This document shows positions 36,476-44,628 of a DNA stretch of 64,000 nucleotides, piece by piece. A model generated the notes under the pieces. The model was given only the letters and a program-made list of their open reading frames with translations. It was not told the origin of the DNA and did no database searches. A program made the translations under genes and the position numbers. The stretch spans positions 2,170,001 through 2,234,000 of the forward strand of contig NZ_JRMB01000001.1 of assembly GCF_000759445.1 (NCBI RefSeq). Direction: 5' to 3'. Source of the stretch: Pseudomonas lutea. Lineage in GTDB: Bacteria; Pseudomonadota; Gammaproteobacteria; Pseudomonadales; Pseudomonadaceae. How positions within the stretch are numbered: position 1 is the stretch's first letter; each line of letters opens with the position of its first letter.

Positions 36476-36758
36476 TGGATCGGCGCTATAAGCACTTCGC
36501 TCGTTTGATCAAACGGCCGAAAATTAAACGCTCCGCAGGCAATGTGAATCCCAAGAGTCAGGGGCTTTTTGCTGAGTACGAATAGATACGTTCTGCATGA
36601 AATGGACGACGCGTTTTTCATTTCCGTCCTACGTCATCACAGGCACTGCGCTTCGGTTCATGGCTTCGATCCTGATCATCATTTCTGCCCGACCCGCTCA
36701 ATCACTTCGAATTGATTGATACGGCCGTCTCAGAATGATCACGACTCAGGACCTGGGC
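36476..36758 (+). promoter_or_regulatory. AT-richer leader of the PAAR gene with a palindrome
   Basis: ATAAGCACTTCG at about 36488-36499 matches the sequence after the right array (about 42579-42592). A perfect 14-base palindrome CGTTTGATCAAACG lies at 36502-36515. The region is visibly lower in GC than the backbone. The promoter of the T6SS operon probably lies here; I cannot place the boxes. Confidence 0.45.
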
Positions 36759-37256
36759 ATGACTACCTCACTCGCTCCGATGTACACCAATGAAGTGACA
36801 GGCGACTTTCTTCAGTCACTCGACACGCCCACCTTCACTTCTGAACAAATTGCTGAATTTCACGAAGACGCTGTGGCGATCATTCGCAAAAACGAAGCGT
36901 ATTGCCTGGAACATCCGCCGATTGGCATCTACAGGCTTGCCACTGAAGGCAGCCAGACGCGCAACGGCGGCATTGTTCAAGAAACGCAGTCGACGATTAC
37001 GTGCACCCTGGAGAACGGCGAGCAAGTGCGCGTAGCGCATCGCGGAGATTGCGTTCTTTATCCCGATGGTTCCACCGCTCAAATCATCACAGGCGCCGGG
37101 CGCAGCAATAGCCACGTTGCACTGGTGGGAAGCCGCTTGTGCAATGGCGACGACATCATCAACACGCCACAGCACCACGTATTGTTCGTAACCCGTCAGG
37201 GCGTCCCGTTGGCTGATGACTTTCTGCCCGCCGCCGGTAGCGCGAACGCCGAATAA
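36759..37256 (+). CDS. PAAR-domain protein, T6SS spike tip
   Basis: 165 residues from the ATG at 36759, with AGGA 7 bases upstream; an upstream ATG at 36735 has none. The PAAR region is about 65-150: LATEGSQTRNGGIV, VRVAHRGDCVLYPDGS, VALVGSRLCNGDDIINT. PAAR proteins cap the VgrG spike of the type VI secretion system and carry effectors. No VgrG gene is nearby. It is 108 bases upstream of a second PAAR fused to a lipase domain. Confidence 0.8.
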   Translation: MTTSLAPMYTNEVTGDFLQSLDTPTFTSEQIAEFHEDAVAIIRKNEAYCLEHPPIGIYRLATEGSQTRNGGIVQETQSTITCTLENGEQVRVAHRGDCVLYPDGSTAQIITGAGRSNSHVALVGSRLCNGDDIINTPQHHVLFVTRQGVPLADDFLPAAGSANAE

Positions 37257-37364
37257 CACCCCCGTTGATTGAAATGCGCGACCTGCCCATCAGGCGTTCG
37301 CGGGGATCACCCACGTCTCCAACATTTCGCGTGGACGCGACACCTGAACAGGGAACGAGCATCG

Positions 37365-39227
37365 ATGGCTACCGGTTATTACATTCGACTGTACGACAAG
37401 ACCAGCTGTGGCGGATTCGTCTTGGAAGCAACCTCTGGCATGGGGTTGCACGGCATCGATCAGTCGCGAGAGGGCGACGCGGTGAGGTGCGGTGTCGACG
37501 GCAAAACGTATCGGATCAGAGGCGGAATTTCCCACATGACCAGTGACGGCATTCGCCTGGCCGGTACCCTGGACAGTGTCAGCGGTTGCCCGTGCAAAGC
37601 CCGGTTGGAACCATCGCTGTTCTGTGCCACCTACGAGAACGAGGACAGTCCGGCGGCATTCGCGGCCAGACCTTTTTCCGCCGCTGGTTACCGGCAAGGG
37701 GCTACCGCTGCAGCTACGCCGAAGCCTCTCAACGCAAGCCTTACTGCCGACGCGCGGATGGAGCAGGACCTCGAAGAAGAGGAAGAAGAAGTCGAGCAAG
37801 AGCAACTCATCACCCTGCGCCTTGGCGTGTTCTTCGATGGCACCGGTAACAACCAGGCCAACAGCGAAACGGTTGCAGGTTGCATGGCGAGCGATGTCGG
37901 GCTGGAAAATGAAGCCGAAGATATTCAGAAGTTCTGTGCCGAGTTTGGCTATGGGATTGACGGGAGTGCGCCGGACAACAGCTTCGGTAATGACACCTCG
38001 AATGTAGCGCGGCTTTATGATTTGTATAAGGACCATTCCGACGTATCGATCAACCCGGATGCTGAAGAGGCGGCGCTGAAAGTTTATCTGGAGGGCATTG
38101 GAACTGTCAGCGGAGGCGAAGATGATCTGTGGGGGCAAGCAACTGGTAGAGGTAAAAACGGGGTCGTTGCGCGGGTTGAACAGAGTTCGGCATTGATTGT
38201 GGAGCGCTTGCTGAGGCTTAAAAAAATCAATCCGATAGTAATAATCCGTCGGCTTGAGATCGATGTATTCGGGTTCAGCCGCGGAGCGGCCGCCGCTCGT
38301 CATTTCGCAAATGACGTACGTAAAGGTGCGGAAAGCTTGCTTGCAAAGGCATTGCCTACGAGTGATTCAATATTCGTTGAAGGGTTCGGTTGGAGAGTCC
38401 AGCATGATGTGCATCTGAACTTCATTGGTCTTTTTGACACCGTGCCAGCCATCGTCACGCCGTTCATGCTGGATTTCAGCCCCGGCAACGACCGCAACGG
38501 CGGACTCAACCTGGGGCTTCCAACGGGTGCCGCACGCAAAGTGGTGCAGTTGGTAGCGCGGGATGAGCATCGATTGAACTTCGCCCTGATCCGCACCGAG
38601 AACGATATCGTTCTGCCCGGCTCGCATTCAGACATTGGCGGCGGCTACCGACCTCATATGCGTGAGCGGCTTCTGGTCGCGAAACCAGCGAGTAGCCAAG
38701 AACGAAAGACCACGCGCAACCAACAGTCGCTTGCTTATTCACAATCCATTCAAAGCGTCGGTCCTTTGGTCAGACGCTTGATCGATCAGGGTCTTGAGGT
38801 AGAGATACATTGCCGCTCCGAAGACGAAGAGCGCACGCGGGAAAACCAAATCCCTCTATACAAGCAGGTTCACGTCCTCACCACTCTTGATCGCGAGGTG
38901 GATGGAGATTTGTCGAAGATTTATCTGAGGGTGATGCGTGAGTTGGGATTACGGTACAGCGTGCCCTTTAAAGATATCCCGCAAATCGCTTCATTAGCTT
39001 TGCCGTCAGAACTGGAGCCGATCGCTGAGAAACTGAAAGCCTACGCCTTTGGACATGTAGCCGCGTTAAGCCTCAGCACCGACGAAGAGGCGTTACTCCT
39101 GCGTCGCTACATACACCTTTCCGCCAGTTGGAACGCGGTGAAGGAAAGGAATAGAACGAGCATCACACCAATGTTCATCAACCGGCCAACCGATGACTAC
39201 CAGCGGATTATTCATGGCAATCGGTAG
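37365..39227 (+). CDS. PAAR-DUF2235 T6SS phospholipase effector (Tle1-like)
   Basis: 620 residues from the ATG at 37365. The N-terminus (about 1-90) is a PAAR domain with CGGFVLEATSG, VDGKTYRIRGGISH and SGCPCKARLEPS. After an acidic linker (EEEEEEVEQEQ, about 135-145) comes a DUF2235 alpha/beta hydrolase: FFDGTGNN, nucleophile S305 in FGFSRGAAAA, D358 in GLFDTVPA and HSDIGGGY at 421-428. That is the Tle1-type lipase fold, which degrades bacterial membrane phospholipids in the target periplasm. The last 14 bases overlap the start of the first immunity-like lipoprotein gene. Confidence 0.88.
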   Translation: MATGYYIRLYDKTSCGGFVLEATSGMGLHGIDQSREGDAVRCGVDGKTYRIRGGISHMTSDGIRLAGTLDSVSGCPCKARLEPSLFCATYENEDSPAAFAARPFSAAGYRQGATAAATPKPLNASLTADARMEQDLEEEEEEVEQEQLITLRLGVFFDGTGNNQANSETVAGCMASDVGLENEAEDIQKFCAEFGYGIDGSAPDNSFGNDTSNVARLYDLYKDHSDVSINPDAEEAALKVYLEGIGTVSGGEDDLWGQATGRGKNGVVARVEQSSALIVERLLRLKKINPIVIIRRLEIDVFGFSRGAAAARHFANDVRKGAESLLAKALPTSDSIFVEGFGWRVQHDVHLNFIGLFDTVPAIVTPFMLDFSPGNDRNGGLNLGLPTGAARKVVQLVARDEHRLNFALIRTENDIVLPGSHSDIGGGYRPHMRERLLVAKPASSQERKTTRNQQSLAYSQSIQSVGPLVRRLIDQGLEVEIHCRSEDEERTRENQIPLYKQVHVLTTLDREVDGDLSKIYLRVMRELGLRYSVPFKDIPQIASLALPSELEPIAEKLKAYAFGHVAALSLSTDEEALLLRRYIHLSASWNAVKERNRTSITPMFINRPTDDYQRIIHGNR

Positions 39228-39885
39228 GATCAAGGCGCTCCTTGGATGCGTATTCGGCCTGATTCTGAGCGGATGCAGTAGCGCTAATGACTATGGCGTA
39301 GAGCTGCCTTACGACGCATGGCGACTGGGCTTCTTTGCCCCCAACTACATGGAAGTCTGGATCGAGACAGCGGACGTCGTCGATATGAAAGGACGATTAT
39401 TTAGGCGTGCAATGAGTGGCGTGGCGGCGGTTCAGACCCCACCCAACTTCAAGGGAACCCCGAAAGGATGGCCTAAAAACCCAGGGGACGGAGCCGGGAA
39501 ACATGTTTGGCGTGCAGATGTCCCTCGGCTGATCTATGTACGCTGGCAATCGTTAGCAGAACCCAAAACCTATGAAGCCTACATTGATATCCCGGAGCAG
39601 ATTCAACGATCCATGCGTGAAGGCGGGAGAACCTACTGCGATGCAAGCAAGGTATGGATCAAGGACTACCGAAAGAATCTGGTCGTAGGTCTCGCTCCCG
39701 GTGGTGTTGTTAAAACCTGGCTCATGGGAGTTTGTATTGATGCGGTCGAAGTCAGCCGCGTACAAGGCAAGGTCGTTGAAAAGGGACCTGACTTGGGGCG
39801 TACAAACGGTCGTTATGCCCTGGAGCTAGAACCTGAGTCACGGGCCTACATCGACAAATTCGGCATACCTTATGACTCTTGGTAA
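39214..39885 (+). CDS. DUF2931-like lipoprotein, immunity paralogue A
   Basis: 223 residues. Lipoprotein signal with lipobox LSGC (GLILSGCSSAND), so it is anchored in a membrane facing the periplasm, where a Tle lipase acts. Body resembles DUF2931 (Tli-type immunity): DAWRLGFFAPNYMEVW, VWRADVPRLIYVRWQS. The start ATG lies inside the effector gene, overlapping by 14 bases. The middle segment is type 1 (DASKVWI.DYRKN.LVVGL) and the C-terminus type 1 (VVEKGPDLGRTNGRY). Immunity is inferred from family and position. Confidence 0.82.
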   Translation: MAIGRIKALLGCVFGLILSGCSSANDYGVELPYDAWRLGFFAPNYMEVWIETADVVDMKGRLFRRAMSGVAAVQTPPNFKGTPKGWPKNPGDGAGKHVWRADVPRLIYVRWQSLAEPKTYEAYIDIPEQIQRSMREGGRTYCDASKVWIKDYRKNLVVGLAPGGVVKTWLMGVCIDAVEVSRVQGKVVEKGPDLGRTNGRYALELEPESRAYIDKFGIPYDSW

Positions 39886-40561
39886 AGGCGCATCAAAAAA
39901 CATCAACGTCTTAATGGGATGCGTATTCACCCTGATCCTGAGCGGATGCAGCAGCGCCAATGACTATGGCGTAGAGCTGCCTTACGACGCATGGCGACTG
40001 GGCTTCTTTGCTCCCAACTACATGGAAGTCTGGATCGAGACAGCAAACGTCGTCGATGTGAAAGGACGATTATTTAGGCGTGCAATGAGTGGCGTGGCGG
40101 CGGTTCAGACCCCGCCCAACCTCAAAGGCACTCCAAGAGGCTGGCCCAGGAGACCTGGAAGCGGAGCAGGAAAGCATGTATGGCGCGCAGACGTGCCTCG
40201 TTTGATCTATGTCCGTTGGCAATCATTGGCTGAACCTCAAACTTACGAAGCGTACGTCGAGGTTCCTGAGGCAACTCGCCACGCCATGCTGCAGATACAG
40301 GAAAACACATACTGCAAAGCGGCCAAGAGCTGGATCACTGACCACCGTGAACTGCTGGTAATAGGACTGGCTCCGGGCGGTATTGCTAAAACATGGATAA
40401 GAGGCACGTGCCTCGATCCGAAGGAAGTCAGTCGCGTGCAAGGCAAGGTCGTTGAGAAAGGACCCGACTTGGGACGTACAAACGGCCGTTATGCCCTTGA
40501 GCTAGAACCTGAGTCACGGGCCTACATCGACAAATTCGGCATCCCTTATGACTCTTGGTAA
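39872..40561 (+). CDS. DUF2931-like lipoprotein, immunity paralogue B
   Basis: 229 residues, lipobox LSGC. The first ~85 residues are almost the same as in copy A. The middle is type 2 (SWITDHRELLVIGLAPGG, TWIRGTCLDP), the C-terminus type 1 (VVEKGPDLGRTNGRY). The start ATG is in the 14-base overlap ATGACTCTTGGTAA with copy A, so translation is coupled. It is probably a divergent immunity variant for the same or a related effector. Confidence 0.82.
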   Translation: MTLGKGASKNINVLMGCVFTLILSGCSSANDYGVELPYDAWRLGFFAPNYMEVWIETANVVDVKGRLFRRAMSGVAAVQTPPNLKGTPRGWPRRPGSGAGKHVWRADVPRLIYVRWQSLAEPQTYEAYVEVPEATRHAMLQIQENTYCKAAKSWITDHRELLVIGLAPGGIAKTWIRGTCLDPKEVSRVQGKVVEKGPDLGRTNGRYALELEPESRAYIDKFGIPYDSW

Positions 40562-41234
40562 AGGCGCATCAAAAAACATCAACGTCTTAATGGGATGTGT
40601 ATTCAGCCTGATCCTGAGCGGATGCAGTAGCGCTAATGACTACGGGGTAGAGCTGCCTTACGACGCATGGCGACTGGGCTTCTTCGCTCCCAACTACATG
40701 GAAGTCTGGATCGAGACAGCCAATGTCGTCGATGTGAAAGGACGATTATTTAGGCGTGCAATGAGTGGCGTGGCGGCGGTACAGACCCCGCCCAACCTCA
40801 AGGGAACCCCGAGAGGATGGCCTAAAAACCCCGGGGACGGAGCCGGTAAACATGTTTGGCGTGCAGATGTCCCTCGGCTGATCTATGTACGCTGGCAATC
40901 GTTAGCAGAACCCCAAACCTATGAAGCCTACATTGATATTCCGGAGCAGATTCAACGATCCATGCGTGAAGGCGGGAAAACCTACTGCGATGCAAGCAAG
41001 GTATGGATCGAGGACTACCGAAAGAATCTGGTCGTAGGTCTCGCTCCCGGTGGTGTTGTTAAAACCTGGCTCATGGGAGTTTGCATTGACGCGATTGAAG
41101 TCAGCCGCGTGCAAGGTCGGATTGTCGAGCAAGGTCCTCATCAAGGCCATTCAAACGGCCTTTACTATCGCCCTCCCAATGAGGCATCGCAGGCCTACAT
41201 CGACAAATTCGGCATACCTTATGACTCTTGGTAA
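40548..41234 (+). CDS. DUF2931-like lipoprotein, immunity paralogue C
   Basis: 228 residues, lipobox LSGC. Middle type 1 as in A (KVWIEDYRKNLVVGL, TWLMGVCIDA), but C-terminus type 2 (GPHQGHSNGLYYRPPNEAS). The same 14-base overlap joins it to copy B. The N-terminal third is close to identical to A and B at base level, pointing to recent duplication or gene conversion. Confidence 0.82.
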   Translation: MTLGKGASKNINVLMGCVFSLILSGCSSANDYGVELPYDAWRLGFFAPNYMEVWIETANVVDVKGRLFRRAMSGVAAVQTPPNLKGTPRGWPKNPGDGAGKHVWRADVPRLIYVRWQSLAEPQTYEAYIDIPEQIQRSMREGGKTYCDASKVWIEDYRKNLVVGLAPGGVVKTWLMGVCIDAIEVSRVQGRIVEQGPHQGHSNGLYYRPPNEASQAYIDKFGIPYDSW

Positions 41235-41910
41235 AAGCGCATCAAAAAACATCAACGTTTTTTTCGGATGCTTATTAGGCCTGATTCTGAGCGGATGCAG
41301 CAGCGCCAATGACTATGGCGTAGAGCTACCTTACGACGCATGGCGACTGGGCTTCTTTGCTCCCAACTACATGGAAGTCTGGATCGAGACAGCGGACGTC
41401 GTCGATATGAAAGGACGATTATTTAGGCGTGCAATGAGTGGCGTGGCGGCGGTTCAGACTCCACCTAATCTAACAGGTAATCCAAGAGGCTGGCCGACAA
41501 GGCCAGGGGACGGAGCAGGTAAGCACGTCTGGCGAGCAGATGTTCCAAGGCAGATCTACGTACGCTGGCAGTCTTTGGCCGAGCCACAGACCTACGAGGC
41601 TTACATTGAAATTCCGGAATCAGCTCGGCATGCAATGTTGGAGATCAAAGAAAAAACGTACTGCAGAGGAACCAAAGAGTGGATCACGGATCACCGCGAG
41701 CTGCTGGTAATCGGGCTCGCTCCGGGCGGCATTGCTAAAACCTGGATAAGAGGCGGGTGCCTAGACCCGATTGAAGTCAGCCGCGTACAAGGTCGCATAG
41801 TCGAGAAAGGTCCTCATGAAGGCCATTCAAACGGCCTTTACTATCGCCCTCCCAATGAGGCATCGCAGGCCTACATCGACAAATTCGGCATACCTTATGA
41901 CTCTTGGTAA
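41221..41910 (+). CDS. DUF2931-like lipoprotein, immunity paralogue D
   Basis: 229 residues from the ATG at 41221; a longer frame starting inside copy C is not used. Lipobox LSGC. Middle type 2 as in B (EWITDHRELLVIGLAPGG, TWIRGGCLDP), C-terminus type 2 as in C (GPHEGHSNGLYYRPPNEAS). The 14-base overlap with copy C is the same. Its own stop again contains ATGACTCTTGGTAA (see 41897-41926). Confidence 0.82.
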   Translation: MTLGKSASKNINVFFGCLLGLILSGCSSANDYGVELPYDAWRLGFFAPNYMEVWIETADVVDMKGRLFRRAMSGVAAVQTPPNLTGNPRGWPTRPGDGAGKHVWRADVPRQIYVRWQSLAEPQTYEAYIEIPESARHAMLEIKEKTYCRGTKEWITDHRELLVIGLAPGGIAKTWIRGGCLDPIEVSRVQGRIVEKGPHEGHSNGLYYRPPNEASQAYIDKFGIPYDSW

Positions 41911-41926
41911 AAGCGGATTCGCGTAG
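41897..41926 (+). pseudogene. start fragment of a missing fifth paralogue
   Basis: ATGACTCTTGGTAAAAGCG repeats the coupled start of copies B-D, but after AAAAGCG the sequence switches to REP array (GATTCGCGTAGGCCGC) and stops at TAG (41924-41926) after nine codons. It looks like the remains of a further copy or the edge of the duplicated unit. Confidence 0.6.
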
Positions 41927-42570
41927 GCCGCAGGTTTCCTTATGCCGCAGATTTCTGAGGCGGCCTGGATCGACTGTAGGAGCGCGCTTGCCCGCGAAAA
42001 ATATCAGCCGTGACACCGCCCAACCTGATCCACCGCGTTCGCCAGCAAGCCGGCTCCTACAGATTCGCGTAAGCCGCAGGTTTCCTTACACCGCAGGCGT
42101 CCTTATGCCGCAGATTTCTGAGGCGGCCTGGATCGACTGTAGGAGCGCGCTTGCCCGCGAAAAATATCAGCTCATGATATTGCTCAACCTGACCCACCGC
42201 GTTCGCCAGCAAGCCGGCTCCTACAGATTCGCGTAGGCCGCAGGTTTCCTTACACCGCAGGCGTCCTTATGCCGCAGATTTCTGAGGCGGCCTGGATCGA
42301 CTGTAGGAGCGCGCTTGCCCGCGAAAAATATCAGCCCATGACCTCGCCCAACCTGACACACCGCGTTCGCCAGCAAGCCGGCTCCTACAGATTCGCGCAT
42401 GCCGCAGGTTTCGTTACACCGCAGGTTCCTTACGCCGCAGGCTTCCTTATGCCGCGGATTCCTGAGGCGGCCTGGGTCTGCTGTAGGAGCGCGCTTGCCC
42501 GCGAAAAAGATCAGCCGTGACATCGCCCAGCCTGACACACCGCGTTCGCCAGCACGCCGGCTCCTGCAGG
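41915..42570. repeat. right REP array flanking the T6SS island
   Basis: Composite units with landmarks at 41942, 42105, 42269 and 42449 (163-180 bases apart). They share the GCCGCAG linker and both REP types with the array at 35853-36475. The array starts abruptly right after the last lipoprotein gene. The sequence after its right end repeats ATAAGCACTTCG as after the left array. Confidence 0.9.
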
Positions 42571-42644
42571 ATTGACGTAATAAGCACTTCGTGCGTTTGT
42601 TCAGTGCGGCGCGAGCATCTGAACAGTGTCCAGACAGCAGTCAC

Positions 42645-42674
42645 AAAAAAGCCCGACTCGAGGGTCGGGCTTTT
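42645..42674 (-). terminator. Rho-independent terminator after efp
   Basis: Stem GCCCGAC/GTCGGGC with A6 and TTTT flanks. On the minus strand it ends in T6. It serves efp. Confidence 0.9.
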
Positions 42675-42714
42675 CTGTTCCGGCATCACATCACCGGCAT
42701 TACAAAAGCGGTGC

Positions 42715-43284
42715 TTATTTCGCACGGCCTTTGTAGGAACCGCCTTCACGGGTGTCGATTTCGATCTTGTCACCGATTTCGATGAAGTCAGCAACCTGCA
42801 GCTCGGTGCCGTTGGCCAGTTTGGCTGGCTTCATCACTTTGCCCGAGGTGTCGCCACGAGCCGAACCTTCGGTGTAGTCGACGGTACGAACGATGGTGGT
42901 CGGCAGCTCTACGGATACCAGACGGTCTTCGAAGAAGATCGCTTCGCAGACGTCGGTCATGCCTTCTTCCACGAACGGCAGAACGGCTTCGATGTCTTCA
43001 GCGTTCAGCTCGTACATGGTGTAGTCAGTGGTGTCCATGAACGTGTAAGTGTCGCCGCTGATGAAAGACAGCGTGGCTTCCTTACGGTCCAGGATCACGT
43101 CTTCCAGCTTGTCGTCGGCGCTGTAGACGATTTCAGTCTTGTAGCCGGTCAGCAGGTTTTTCAGCTTGGTCTTCATGATCGCGCTGTTACGGCCCGACTT
43201 GGTGAATTCAGCTTTCTGAACCAGCCAAGGGTCGTTTTCCAGCTTGATCACGGTACCGGGTTTAAGCTCTTTACCAGTTTTCAT
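42715..43284 (-). CDS. efp: translation elongation factor P
   Basis: 189 residues in three beta-barrel domains: KOW-like 1-64, OB 65-128, OB 129-189. The tip loop reads FTKSGRNSA with arginine at position 32, the residue rhamnosylated by EarP in Pseudomonas. EF-P rescues ribosomes stalled at polyproline. The gene lies on the same strand as earP, downstream of it, with a strong hairpin between. Confidence 0.98.
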   Translation of the reverse strand: MKTGKELKPGTVIKLENDPWLVQKAEFTKSGRNSAIMKTKLKNLLTGYKTEIVYSADDKLEDVILDRKEATLSFISGDTYTFMDTTDYTMYELNAEDIEAVLPFVEEGMTDVCEAIFFEDRLVSVELPTTIVRTVDYTEGSARGDTSGKVMKPAKLANGTELQVADFIEIGDKIEIDTREGGSYKGRAK

Positions 43285-43318
43285 TACGAGTATCCGAATT
43301 TGGATGAAAGTTCTTTCT

Positions 43319-43355
43319 AAGCCCTGTACGAAAAGCCACTTTTCGTACAGGGCTT
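43319..43355 (-). promoter_or_regulatory. 17-bp perfect hairpin between earP and efp
   Basis: AAGCCCTGTACGAAAAG and its exact complement around the loop CCA. There is no T run on the minus side, so it is not a standard terminator. It may shape the efp leader, stabilise mRNA, or weakly end the earP transcript. Confidence 0.6.
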
Positions 43356-43371
43356 AATACAAGGCCGCGTA

Positions 43372-44505
43372 TCATATCCAATTTCGGTAAAACCTTACCA
43401 GCGCAGTCGTCAGATCCTCCTGCAAGGCCTGTTCCAGACACCAGCGGCGGGCATGCGCGGCCAATTCGGCGGCGTGCCGCTCCAGAGCAATCCAGCCTTG
43501 TGCCATGTCCTCGCCAGCATTCCAGTTGCGCCAGACCTGAGTCAGCGCTTGCTGAGCCCCCTCCGAAAGCCCGACCCCGTACAACTCCAGAAACGCATCC
43601 AGCTTGGCCCAATGGGCGTCATCGTCCTGCTCGTAGATGTGCCAGATCAGCGGGCGGCCGGCCCATTGTGCGCGGACGAAGGAATCCTCCCCGCGCACCA
43701 CGTTGAAATCGCAACACCAGAGCAGCCGGTCGTAATCTTCCTGACGCACGAAGGGCAGCACCTGGATTGTCAGGTTGTTGCGCGCGTGCACCGCGCCGGC
43801 ACTTAATGCCTGCGTTCCCAACCACCGCTGCACATCGCCGAGGATGCGTCCTTCGGGCACCAGCAAGTGGGTCTGACGCTCGGCCTGCGCCAGGCAGTCC
43901 AGCCAGCTCCCAAGCCCGGCGTGCTCGTAGGCAAACAGCGAGATCAGCCGCGCATCGGTGTGGGGCAGGATGTTCAAGCACTGAAGGAAGGCCCCTCGTT
44001 CGGCAGGGTCTGACTCAAAGGCGTGGCGTTGCTCGATCAGCCCCGCCTCACGCAGCAACCCGCCGGTCTTGTCGGTGAAGCCTGGGAAAAAGAAATATTT
44101 GCGCACGCCCGAGGACTGGATCGACGGCAAACCGTGGCATCCCGATACCCAGTCTTCAGCGCTGAGGTATTCGAGGTTGAACCAGAGCGGGCGATGTTCA
44201 CACGCCTCCATGGCCTGAATGTATTCCGCTGGCAGGCGACAGGCGAAGGCTTCGACGACCACTTCAGGCAGCTCCACGGGCCGCCATTCTTTGGGCCAGC
44301 GGCAAACGGTCACGCCGTCGCTGATTTGCTCGTCGGCCAAAGGATCAGCGCCCGGACGCAGCCGCGCAAAGGCATTCAGATCGTCAATCCAGAGGCGCAC
44401 GTTCAGGTCGTGCTCGGCGACCAGTTGTCGGGCCAGGCGAAAGGTCACGCCGACGTCGCCGAAATTATCGACAACGCTGCAGAAAATATCCCAAGAGGCT
44501 TTCAT
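43372..44505 (-). CDS. earP: EF-P arginine-32 rhamnosyltransferase
   Basis: 377 residues, GT-B fold inverting glycosyltransferase using dTDP-beta-L-rhamnose. The N-terminal SVVDNFGDVGVTFRLARQL holds the conserved catalytic aspartates (D13, D17). The donor-binding segment is VVRGEDSFVRAQWAG near residue 270. It modifies R32 of EF-P. GGGAG lies 5 bases before the ATG. Its pairing with efp is the diagnostic arrangement. Confidence 0.96.
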   Translation of the reverse strand: MKASWDIFCSVVDNFGDVGVTFRLARQLVAEHDLNVRLWIDDLNAFARLRPGADPLADEQISDGVTVCRWPKEWRPVELPEVVVEAFACRLPAEYIQAMEACEHRPLWFNLEYLSAEDWVSGCHGLPSIQSSGVRKYFFFPGFTDKTGGLLREAGLIEQRHAFESDPAERGAFLQCLNILPHTDARLISLFAYEHAGLGSWLDCLAQAERQTHLLVPEGRILGDVQRWLGTQALSAGAVHARNNLTIQVLPFVRQEDYDRLLWCCDFNVVRGEDSFVRAQWAGRPLIWHIYEQDDDAHWAKLDAFLELYGVGLSEGAQQALTQVWRNWNAGEDMAQGWIALERHAAELAAHARRWCLEQALQEDLTTALVRFYRNWI

Positions 44506-44628
44506 CCGGGCTCCCTGAGGATGTTCAAAAAAACCGATTGTCCTTCATCAGGACGCAGAACCACCAGCCCCGGCCGTGCGACAATCGCCGTCACCGCTGG
44601 CCACCTGCATACAAGTCTGGAGTCTGTC

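Noticed and set aside
41777..42016. Short minus-strand frames overlapping the last lipoprotein and REP array
   Set aside because: Repetitive REP-derived translation (AGKRAPT...) that recurs in several arrays, hence not a gene.
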